A stretch of DNA of 64,000 nucleotides from NCBI GenBank assembly GCA_054601695.1, contig BAAHQB010000028.1:806001-870000 (forward strand). The letters run 5' to 3'. A model generated the notes under the pieces. The model made no database searches. It saw nothing but the letters and a program-made list of their open reading frames with translations, and was not told where the DNA came from. This document shows, piece by piece, positions 53,102 to 64,000 of the stretch. This DNA comes from Amorphochlora amoebiformis. Its lineage: Eukaryota > Cercozoa > Chlorarachniophyceae. Position numbers and translations under genes: made by a program. The stretch's first letter is position 1; the number at the start of each line of letters is the position of its first letter.

Positions 53102-53896
53102 AAAGCTGCAAAGATCGGCATAGGTTCGTTGTAGTAGTACATATGTAAATACATATCCAATATGTAAATATATACATATATATATATATATATATTGTAT
53201 ATATAGGTATAAATGTATATATGTACACAAACACATCTAATTATCAGTGTGGTGGCTGTGGACTTGCACTGCGGGCAGATCCAAGGCTTTTTCGGCCCGC
53301 GAACCCCGTGCGACAATCTCGAAGGCTCCGTTGTCGCGCTCCCACACTTCGCGGGGCTGGATCTCAAGAGCGAGGTGTACAGACTTGTGTAGTCTACATC
53401 TTTACATGTGTACGTGTATTGTGCATATTTATGTATATACAATAAAGATATTTATATATGTTTATATATATTATATAAATAGATATATATACATATATAT
53501 ACATATATATTTACATATATATGTATATATATATAACATGTGCACGTATATGAACTTTGATCTAACACAGATATGTTAAATCTATATATGTAAAGATATA
53601 TATATATATATATGTATGTATTCCTCACAGCATATATACATTATGTTTATTCATACACGACACCAGAACACCATAGTGGCGTCACCTGATGCCGGCGGTG
53701 TGCACCGCGCCAAGCACTTTCGTGATCGCCTCAAAAAGCGATACGGGATCGACGCAGGTTCGAAATCTCCTTTAAAATTCTATCTTCCAGATTTCTCGTG
53801 TATCTTTAATATATGTATGCTCACACGCGTACATAAATATGTATGCTTTGTATCATGTGATGTATGTGTTCATATGTATGTATATACATACAATTA

Positions 53897-53928
<32 letters not shown>

Positions 53929-54670
53929 GATCGGTACATATACATTTGTATGTATATATATATATTTTAAATTATAATATGTGATATACGAGTACGTTTA
54001 TGCGTATACAGGGATACTCTTGTATGCGATAAATCTGCGCGCAAAATATTGCGACTAATATTTCATTTATGGATTTCTACATATATATATATATATATGT
54101 ATATATACATGATTAGTATGCAAATGTATTTGAATATATATGTGTATATATGTACCAATATATATAATATATATATATATATATGTATATATATAGTACT
54201 GATACATAGGGCTTGCCATGATCATCAAGCAGAGACTCCGCGCCAACGCCGTCGAGCGAATGGACTTGGTGCAACAAACACGTATCTTGTCACTCGACCT
54301 TGTCACTCGACCTTGTCACACTGGTTTCTTGCCACTCGGCCTTGTCACGTATCACACGTGTCACGAAGACTTGTCACACAATCTATATTCATATTTAGGT
54401 CGGAAACGTGGAGGGATGCGATGTTATTCTGGTTGACGACATGATTGACACTGCCGGGACCCTCACCAAGGTATTTTCATGGAATGCTAGGATTCAAATT
54501 AATGTGTGTATGTATTGTCACAATGAAAATGTATATTTGTGTCCGTTGTGTATGTATACATACTATATTGTACGTGGACATCACTACGTTGTATGTATGC
54601 ATTATATAACATGTATAAATTTATACATATATATAGATAAATGTGTATAAATAATGAACTTTGATTTATA

Positions 54671-54709
<39 letters not shown>

Positions 54710-54989
54710 TTGTATACATATATTATATATGTACATAATGCATACATACATATACACAAAATTTACTCGCGACGAATATAACTAATACTTAGGCCGCCTC
54801 CGAACTTACGGCGCGCGGTGCCAAACGAGTTTACGCCTTTGCGACTCACGGTCTTTTCAACGGTCCTGCTGTTTCGCGCATATCTAACAGCGAGCTTGAG
54901 CAGGTCTGATTATGCACATGTATATAATATGTATATATATATATACATATATATATATACATATAAATTTAGTTGTATATATCAACATT

Positions 54990-55041
<52 letters not shown>

Positions 55042-55512
55042 GTATAAATGTGTTAATACATGTCTTCATACATGTACATGTACATGAGTACACTTCTAAA
55101 TAAAAATGAATTCCTATATCTGTAACTATTGTACGTATTAATATTTATATATGAGTGTGTACTATGTATATACATATGTAGATATACATATACATCTGTA
55201 TAATATCTATACATGTACATATACATCTACATATATATATATATATATATATATATGTATACATGGCATACACCTTTCGATATACTGGATGTATGTAGGT
55301 GGTTGTGTGCAATACCGTGCCTTTGAAACCGTCTGCATTGCAGTGCCCCAAGATTAAGCAACTCAGCACCGGAAAACTGCTTAGGTAAACTGTTTTTGCC
55401 CCCACAAGAAGCCCAATATATACTTCGCAAACGACTTTTCAAAAACGTAAACAGTTATAGTATTTAATCTATATGTAAATGCGTCGTGTAGTATGTGCAT
55501 ATCTTACATATA

Positions 55513-55543
<31 letters not shown>

Positions 55544-55575
55544 GTATATATGTGTGTGTAAATATATATACATAC

Positions 55576-55624
<49 letters not shown>

Positions 55625-55808
55625 ATGTACGTATATACATATATGACGTAGTGCTACCATACATTACATGTATGTGTTTAGGGGGTACATATACTGTATT
55701 CATATTTTGATCCGTATGAACATACATAAAAAGCATATTACAATAAACAGCGAGGCGATCTCTAGGATCCACTTCAAGCAGTCCGTGAGCGCGCTCTTCC
55801 AAAAGTGA
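48638..55808 (+). CDS. PRPS: Ribose-phosphate pyrophosphokinase (PRPP synthetase)
   Basis: Fourteen exons: 48638-48852, 49586-49652, 50640-50679, 51531-51569, 51672-51736, 52177-52229, 52456-52587, 53248-53374, 53667-53757, 54210-54268, 54399-54470, 54793-54903, 55299-55384 and 55751-55808 (stop TGA). Total 1215 nt, 404 aa. The enzyme transfers pyrophosphate from ATP to ribose-5-phosphate, giving PRPP for nucleotide, His and Trp synthesis. Family blocks in order: [44 protein letters not shown] (ATP site), [13 protein letters not shown] (metal-binding His), [17 protein letters not shown] (catalytic loop), [12 protein letters not shown] (PRPP loop), and [13 protein letters not shown]. Usual length is about 315 aa; the extra 85 or so residues are N-terminal, starting hydrophobic/Gly-rich ([12 protein letters not shown]) then acidic ([11 protein letters not shown]). 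This may be targeting, or part may be untranslated if a later start (Met of MKIFSG) is used. Confidence 0.94.
50700..51310 (+). repeat. Three-copy direct repeat with a palindromic core in PRPS intron 3
   Basis: Copies start near 50710, 51024 and 51235. Each has ATTCAATACTTGAATG(G/T)GCG (third copy ATTCAATGCTTGAATGGGCG), followed by GTA(C/T)ATA, then an AATTATCT(C/T)AT or AATCATTTTAT segment; copies two and three continue into ACTAAATGTGTAGA. The core ATTCAA-TAC-TTGAAT is an inverted repeat. They lie in the intron 50680-51530. Confidence 0.8.
54285..54378 (+). repeat. TTGTCAC tandem-like array in PRPS intron 10
   Basis: About eight (C)TTGTCAC(T/A) words, including two adjacent CGACCTTGTCACT units, begin 17 bases after the donor at 54268 and run to just before the acceptor at 54398. 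They occupy most of this 130-bp intron. Confidence 0.7.
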
Positions 55809-55916
55809 TCAGGTGAACCACAAGAAACTTATTACACGGGTAGAATACATATATATATATATATAATATTATATAAATATATATACATATACATATATAT
55901 ATATATATACAATATT

Positions 55917-55961
<45 letters not shown>

Positions 55962-55980
55962 TGTATAAAATATACACACG

Positions 55981-56020
<40 letters not shown>

Positions 56021-56766
56021 TATTATATTTAGCTATACACATATAAAGTTCATATTAAATATATATGTGTAAATATATGTATAAAGTTCATATTAAATAT
56101 ATGTGTGTAAATATATATATATATATATATAATATATATGCATATGTATATATATATATAAACGCTATGTATACGTATGTATATATATATATGTATATAT
56201 ACATATATATATAAACAATATCTGTAGTTTCTCTACCGTATGCATGCGTGTACTTTATTACACTAAATATCTGTTTCATGTATGCCGCACAAAAAACTTT
56301 CGGAGAGCTATGAGCTTGATGAAAATTATTTTTCCTTTTGTAGTCTGGGACAACGAGAGAAGGAATATTACCACCGTAGCTGCACACGTTTTACATCTGA
56401 ACCAACTAGCGCGGTTGCTAACAAACGTTTACTATCGAAATCAAACATCACTGAGTCTTCTGTTAACACCAACATCTAGAAAATGCTGGTATATCTAGAA
56501 ATATTAGACTATATCTAGTATCTGTATATAGCTTTAGTACCGGACTCTAGCTACATACTAGACATAAGATAATCATAGATGGATATAGATCATGTTAAAC
56601 TTGACTACAGTCAGTCAGATAGTTAATCATTAGTACGTAGATGTACATATACTAGATATAAGGTAACTAATGTAAACCTTCTAGAACGTGTAGATATTAC
56701 ATCGATTCAAGACCTGTCACTGAATTTATCTTATGCCTGACCTATATCTAGTATATGTACATCATC

Positions 56767-56832
<66 letters not shown>

Positions 56833-57270
56833 AATATATATATACGTATGTAGGACATACCTAGATACGTACGTACGCACATAAGACGTATGCGTACCTA
56901 TTTTCGCGTGTCCTTCAATTGAACTTTTCATATGCCTTGCAATGCCTAGTACGTAACTATTATATTACGATGATATACGAATGCGTATGCGTATGCGTAT
57001 TATACGTATATATGATATGCCTGACCAATATGTACATGCCATACACTAGATACATAATATACATGTACGTATATATGCGTACCTATTTTTGCGTGTCACC
57101 TCAATTGGATGATGTGCGCATGCGTATGTGTATGCGTATGCGTATACGCATATACATATATCTAGTATATATACGATATATACTAGACTAGAATACGTAC
57201 TAGTAGCACAGGGTCTAGTAGGTACATCGAGTTTAAAATATTAATTAACTTAGTGCGAACATCGATCCCC
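55809..57270. other. Convergent intergenic region; TA block then CTAG-rich block
   Basis: This lies between the PRPS stop (+) and the glucosidase II beta stop (-). 55850-56220 is TA/TATG repeat. 56480-57240 is CTAG-rich (about 16 words) with TACGTA/GCGTATGCGTAT runs and one TA tract (56788-56845). A short segment GCGTACCTATTTT(C/T)GCGTGTC occurs twice (about 56892 and 57077). Confidence 0.55.
56282..56479 (+). other. Unassigned 65-codon reading frame between convergent genes
   Basis: The frame starts MPHKKLSESYELDEN and ends SVNTNI before TAG. Composition is ordinary (not TA-repeat derived) and has mixed charge. The segment CTTTTGTAG inside it resembles a splice acceptor, so 56342-56479 could be a terminal exon of an alternative transcript. 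No family was recognised; it could equally be non-coding. Confidence 0.2.
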
Positions 57271-57577
57271 TTAGAACTCATCGTGCTCAAACCAATCCTC
57301 TCCAGTGTCGTCCTCTTCGTCAGTCTCAAAGTCGTCATCGTTTTCGTCGCTCTCTACATACTCTTCTGCTTGGCTAGCGCTTGGCTTGCTACGCCTGCTG
57401 GGTGTTCGGTTGAAGCAGGCGGCCAAAGTTTTCGCGGTGAGCTTGTAATTGCACATGCCGTCTTCTGCGATGTTGGAGATTCTTTCCTCCTGTATATATG
57501 TCTATGTATGTGTATATTTATATATGTGTATATATAATATATACATGTATATTAAGATGATGTACACACAAATGTAG

Positions 57578-57626
<49 letters not shown>

Positions 57627-57643
57627 TACATATACACACGAAC

Positions 57644-57679
<36 letters not shown>

Positions 57680-57726
57680 AACACACACAGACATATATAT
57701 ATATACATATATATCTACATATATAC

Positions 57727-57760
<34 letters not shown>

Positions 57761-57804
57761 CTGTAAATAATATATATATATATATATATATATGGTATGT
57801 AGGT

Positions 57805-57846
<42 letters not shown>

Positions 57847-57947
57847 GTGTCTGTGTGTACATATGTATGTCTGGGTATATTTAACATTTAACATGTACAC
57901 ACATGTGATAATTCCCAAATATATTTTATAATTTTGTAAGAATATTC

Positions 57948-58006
<59 letters not shown>

Positions 58007-58050
58007 TGTGTAGTTACATACATACATGTATATTAAATTTGCATATATAA

Positions 58051-58092
<42 letters not shown>

Positions 58093-58210
58093 TGAGTAAT
58101 ACACATCTAGAGCATGTTTGTTTACTATATAATATACATATGGAATGTGTTTATGTGTGTACATACACAGATATACACACACATATCTCTCTCTTTAGAT
58201 GTATATCTAC

Positions 58211-58253
<43 letters not shown>

Positions 58254-58353
58254 CACACACACATATATAATATATATATATATATATATGTATGTATATA
58301 TATATATTTATATGTATGTATATAATATGTACACACACCCACACACACACATA

Positions 58354-58442
<89 letters not shown>

Positions 58443-58785
58443 CTACATATGTATATATGCTATAGTAGCATATATAAATATATATAATATATATATATAT
58501 ATAATATATATATATGTTATATATAATATATATATATATATAAATATATACATATATGCAAATATACACATATATATACACACATATATATATATATATA
58601 ATAATTTACAAACCTTTGAATGCCCTACCTACGTATTATATACACATGCATAATATATTATGTACTTTTATATGTACCTTGGAGCACTCAAGGGTGACGT
58701 TGACTTTTCGACGGGCTCCGTTGCCGCATGGCTGACGGGGGTCCTATGACATAAAATTGCAATGTATATAACATATATATGAATA

Positions 58786-58828
<43 letters not shown>

Positions 58829-59059
58829 CCATTTCTTTAGATTTCTTCCATGTATATACCTATGCATGTTGTACATATATATGCATGAACGTATAGAAAC
58901 TATTATTTATATATATAATTTATGGATACGTACATGGATAGTATATGTATATACATACATGTTATCTATATCTATATAATACATTTATTTACACATACAT
59001 GTATATATATATATACTATAACACACACATTTATATATATTTATATATACATATATATA

Positions 59060-59106
<47 letters not shown>

Positions 59107-59109
59107 CTA

Positions 59110-59142
<33 letters not shown>

Positions 59143-59482
59143 GTATATTTATAAATATACGCGCACAGGTACATGTAATTTATATTTGTACCTATTCATT
59201 GATAATACATACCTATAAATACATATGTATGTTTACGTGCATGAAAACGTGAACATATTCACCTCTATATATACAAATATACATATTTCCCCTCTCTTTC
59301 CCACTCTATCTCGCTCTCTCTCTCAGATTGAAAGGTAGAAACATCGAACTTTTCACTCGTACCCCTAGATAAATAGCCCAATTTTTCGACTGGTTCTTGC
59401 CGTCGCCCCAATAAGAGCTATCCCAATGACCCAGCACAGTTTTTTGCTCCTACAAATTTATACATATGAGTATAAATACATA

Positions 59483-59517
<35 letters not shown>

Positions 59518-59709
59518 AAAATGTGTGCATATATATATATACACTATATATACATGTATACACTATATATACATGTATACACTTATACATTATGTATTTA
59601 TGAAAACAAACATACTTCCAAATACGATACATACTTATATAAAACATACGTTCTTATAAATTACTTATATGCTATGCATACCTATAAGTATGTGAATGTG
59701 TGTATAATT

Positions 59710-59747
<38 letters not shown>

Positions 59748-60036
59748 CATACCTATATATATATATATATGTATTCTATGCATACAAAATAATATACATA
59801 TGTGTATTTGACACATATGTACATGTATGATATATACGTATATTTTTATCTATATGTACACACGCATATATACACATTCATACCTTTTCCTTCTGCTCGT
59901 CCTCATTTCCCTCCGACGGTCTAAGGTTAGCGTAAGCGGTCTTAATTTCAGTCGTAGGGTTAGGTTAATTCCGACTTCAGTCAGGATTAGGGTTAAACAG
60001 ACCTCTGGCCCGTATCCTGACCTGATGAGATGTGTA

Positions 60037-60068
<32 letters not shown>

Positions 60069-60138
60069 ATTTATATATATATGTATATATGTATGTATGT
60101 ATATGTATATATTACATATATGAACACATATACATTAG

Positions 60139-60169
<31 letters not shown>

Positions 60170-60760
60170 GTATATATATATATAAACACATATACATATG
60201 TATATGTATATGTACATATATATATAGCTACCGGCCCGTTGTTTATTCGATCTCTCCCATAAAACATCTCTTCTCTCCCTCGCTCTGTCTCTCCTTCTCT
60301 CTTACTCTCTTCTATTTCTTCTATAATCTCTCTTTATCTCTCTCTTTCTCTCTCAATTTTTCTCGTTTTAGTGTTAGATACCAGTAGGGATCTTAGCCGT
60401 CTTGTCGCACGAAGGTGTGAGTCCTACCGCACGCATTCCCTCGGCAGGGCATGTCGCACTTGCGATATCGCTACCAATTCCTAGTCTGAAAAGTAAGTAA
60501 GTATTCATGTGCATTATATTTACATATATGTATACATATATATATATATATATATATATAAATATATACAGATCTGTATATTGTATGATATATACATGTA
60601 TGCATACATCATTTATGTATACATATATATCTATATATATATATATTATATATTTATATATAACATTATATACACACACACACACATATATATATGTATC
60701 TAATTATACATGTATATACATATATATATATATATATGTGTGTGTATGTACATGTATAAT

Positions 60761-60802
<42 letters not shown>

Positions 60803-60838
60803 TAATTATACACGTATATATATATATATATATATGTA

Positions 60839-60872
<34 letters not shown>

Positions 60873-61345
60873 TTGTATATCATATATATATGTATGTATT
60901 ATGTGTACACATACACACATATATGTAAACAATATACGGTAAAAGTACATATTTTTACATTATATCTTATAGTATACCCATATGCTGCGAGCCGTGAGTA
61001 TTTATATTAAATTTCACAGTGTATACATGAATTAATATTAGATTTCATAATGAACACATATGAATTAATAACACCTCGCCTCACAGTTGGCAGCCGCCCA
61101 TCCCCGAGGATCGTCTGCCGTCTACATAAATAGTGTGGAATATTAGGTGAAATGCCGTATTTTAAGCATGACACGGCCCCGTGTATCACTTCACCTGAAC
61201 TACGTAGCGGAATGGGCAGTATTCAAATGAGTGTCTTTGAGCGACGTAGTTCTGCGTATACATGTATATGTACATACATATATACATATATATATATATA
61301 GATTTATACATATATATATATATATATACATATATATGTATGCAC

Positions 61346-61385
<40 letters not shown>

Positions 61386-61687
61386 ATATGATTACATAGC
61401 CATGTATGACAGTATGTGTTAATACCTATCAAATGTATATTCATATATTTATATATATACATATATATATATATATGTTTATATGTATTCATATATATAT
61501 ATATATATATATAACATATATATATATATATATATATATAATATGTACAACCTTAGTTCCTCCAAGATAAAGTTTTTCAGTTAAAGGGGCGGACTTGATG
61601 CAGTTAGGTACACTGTTAAGATGGGCCCCCAAGCTATATATGTATATTTATTGTTAAGTTATATGTGCATATCCCTACATATATATA

Positions 61688-61727
<40 letters not shown>

Positions 61728-62263
61728 GGTATGCCATACACCATATTTGACTTCAAATCTACCAAACAGCAAATTGTGGAAGGTTAACATTAAGGAGTTG
61801 CGGAGAGGGAGAAAATGGGGTAAGAAGTGCTATCTAGGGTAGGATTAGGGTAGAAATAATTTCCAGTTAACATAACGGCTATCCGAATAATTTGAGTTGA
61901 ACTATCGGTTTGGATGAGAGATGTTATGGTTTTTTAAGGGGGAAATAGAACTGTTAGGGTTGGGAGGGGTAGGGTTGGATTTGGGCTAGGGATGGGGTTA
62001 TTGTTGTGTCTCTACTTAGCTTCGCGTAGTTCTCGCATCCATCTTATATATCTGTGATAATACATACATACATATACATATATATATATATATAAATAAT
62101 ATATATATATATATATATAAATATATATGTTCTATATATATATATATAAATATATATATTCATATATATATTACGAATTATATGCGCATAATATCTATGT
62201 TTGTTTAATAATACATATGTTTATATATATTTCATAGCAATATATATACATATATATTACATA

Positions 62264-62354
<91 letters not shown>

Positions 62355-62595
62355 ATATTTACATGTAATACATAATCATGATGGCGTGTAAGCGTATGCA
62401 TGTCGACCATGATTTGGAATAGGTTTTACTCTGAAAATTCCTGTAGTTTATACCGCAGCTGGAGCGCCCCCATGGGACTGGCGTATATATATATTATGTA
62501 CTATATTACCACGACACATCACTATATACTCATGAAACATACAAATACAAACATAGATATAATATATACAACCTTTATACAATACAACATATCTG

Positions 62596-62665
<70 letters not shown>

Positions 62666-62772
62666 TATAGATGTATGTTTCATATTAAGAGTATCTATTT
62701 AAAAACGTGTCGATCATAATGGTAAATCTTCTGATTCTCTTTCTCATATATGCATAGGTATATTATACATAC

Positions 62773-62819
<47 letters not shown>

Positions 62820-63218
62820 CATATATTAGTTTTATAGTTTTTCACGTAATATATTGAAGTATGAGATTCATGTATAAGTTGCATTACTTATTTTGAAACT
62901 GTGGAGATTGAGCCATCTGTGAGATCTTTTGCATCTGACCCATCAATGTCTGCTCGTTCGTTATGAGACTCTCTTCAACCTAGGCATACATATATACATA
63001 TATATACATAATATATATATATATATATATATAGAAATATATATTTGTAAATATATATGTATATATATATATATATACATAAATATGTATATCTGATACG
63101 ATGTAATAATTTACACAAAAATATGATATGTATATGTTTTATATGTATATGACTTCATAAACATATATATATATACATATATTATATATATATATATATA
63201 TACATATTTAGCATACAT

Positions 63219-63258
<40 letters not shown>

Positions 63259-63299
63259 ATATATGAATATATATATATATATATATATATTTAATATAT

Positions 63300-63330
<31 letters not shown>

Positions 63331-63487
63331 CGTATATATAAATATTTGTAGTATGTATACATATGACACATCTTTTTAATATTCACCTTTTTGGCTGCCG
63401 AGAGTATCTCTCCTTTTATCTGTATATGTAATATATATATATAGATATACATATACACAAATATACATATATATATATGTATATGTA

Positions 63488-63525
<38 letters not shown>

Positions 63526-63870
63526 TAGTACGTACATACGTAAACACAGTAATCTGGCAAAAAGAGAAAGATGTACAATATATATATATATATTATAATA
63601 TATACATATATATATATATATGCATTCATATAGTTATATATATATATAAGTATAAATATATATATACTCATACAAATGTAACGTATACAGTATCTTTCTC
63701 CGTTTCTCTCTCCTCTTTATTCTTTTACCCTCTACATCTCCCTATTATTAATACCATCATCGCTAAGTACCGTATCCATTGTATGTTTCAAATTGTGCTT
63801 CTCCATCAGCTTCAGTTTTTGTTCAGCGATGAGATCCCCACACGTGTTGGGGCACGACAGCTCCGAGGAT
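57271..63870 (-). CDS. PRKCSH: Glucosidase II beta subunit (MRH-domain lectin), N-terminus beyond the window
   Basis: Thirteen exons, in coding order: 63870-63771, 63419-63387, 62979-62888, 62477-62454, 61612-61552, 61251-61195, 61121-61075, 60485-60382, 60021-60003, 59920-59884, 59449-59363, 58743-58678 and 57489-57271 (stop TAA). They give about 314 C-terminal residues. CPNTCGDL matches the segment after the LDLa-type repeats of the family; then a coiled coil; [11 protein letters not shown] (family YxYxVCPFxxxxQ); an MRH domain with [20 protein letters not shown] and [17 protein letters not shown]; an acidic tail; and the C-terminus HDEF, an ER-retrieval-type signal. The protein retains and targets the alpha-glucosidase that trims N-glycans in the ER. 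A 19-nt microexon (60021-60003) is required for frame. An insert of about 75 residues separates the CPF block and the MRH domain. OS-9-type lectins are the alternative. Confidence 0.85.
59925..60002. repeat. CCCTAA-like degenerate stretch in a glucosidase II beta intron
   Basis: On the + strand this has AAGGTTAG, TAGGGTTAGGTTA and ATTAGGGTTAAAC words separated by unrelated bases. The resemblance to telomeric TTAGGG is limited to two units. It sits in the intron 59921-60002. Confidence 0.3.
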
Positions 63871-64000
63871 CTGGTGCGTACATAGAAATATCTATATACA
63901 ATCTACATATATATATATATATGTACATATAATGCATATATATATATATATATATATTGTATATATACATATTATACATATATATATATATATATAATAT

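Noticed and set aside
59925-60002. Interstitial telomere
   Set aside because: Only two or three degenerate TTAGGG-like words are present, with no tandem array.

Overview
The window is nuclear DNA of an intron-rich eukaryote. Exons are short (11 to 487 nt), of balanced base composition, and keep reading frame across GT-AG introns. The introns are filled almost edge to edge with (TA)n, (TATG)n and (TG)n microsatellites. A Jouberin-like ciliary WD40 protein and a giant Sfi1-type centrin-binding protein suggest a flagellated, probably unicellular organism. The lineage cannot be fixed from the sequence alone. The many long Tyr/Ile-rich reading frames are only translations of TA repeats.

Six protein-coding genes can be assembled exon by exon, in strictly alternating orientation: (1) + about 1-6564, C-terminal part of a Jouberin/AHI1-like WD40 protein; (2) - 8024-10509, a 316-aa type I membrane protein like the V-ATPase accessory subunit Ac45/Voa1/Big1; (3) + 10620-41345, a 62-exon, about 2240-aa Sfi1-like protein; (4) - 41762-48145, beta-ureidopropionase (432 aa, 12 exons); (5) + 48638-55808, ribose-phosphate pyrophosphokinase (404 aa, 14 exons); (6) - 57271 to beyond the right edge, glucosidase II beta subunit, ending in HDEF. 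For the four genes lying wholly inside the window, the summed exon length is an exact multiple of three and every junction phase agrees. For the two edge genes the visible exons are also phase-consistent. This is strong internal support for the models.

The two divergent intergenic regions are short: 110 bp between the start codons of genes 2 and 3, and 492 bp between genes 4 and 5. The three convergent regions (6565-8023, 41346-41761, 55809-57270) have a different texture from the introns. They are poor in long TA tracts and, at least in large part, strikingly rich in the tetranucleotide CTAG. That makes a candidate gene-boundary signature.

Functionally, genes 1 and 3 concern cilium and basal-body structure, genes 2 and 6 the secretory and endomembrane system, and genes 4 and 5 nucleotide metabolism (pyrimidine breakdown and PRPP supply), the last two reading from one shared 5' region. 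The introns also carry a palindromic minisatellite, duplicated splice donors and acceptors, TGTCAC-rich arrays and at least one dispersed repeat. No tRNA, rRNA, CRISPR array or intact transposon was recognised.
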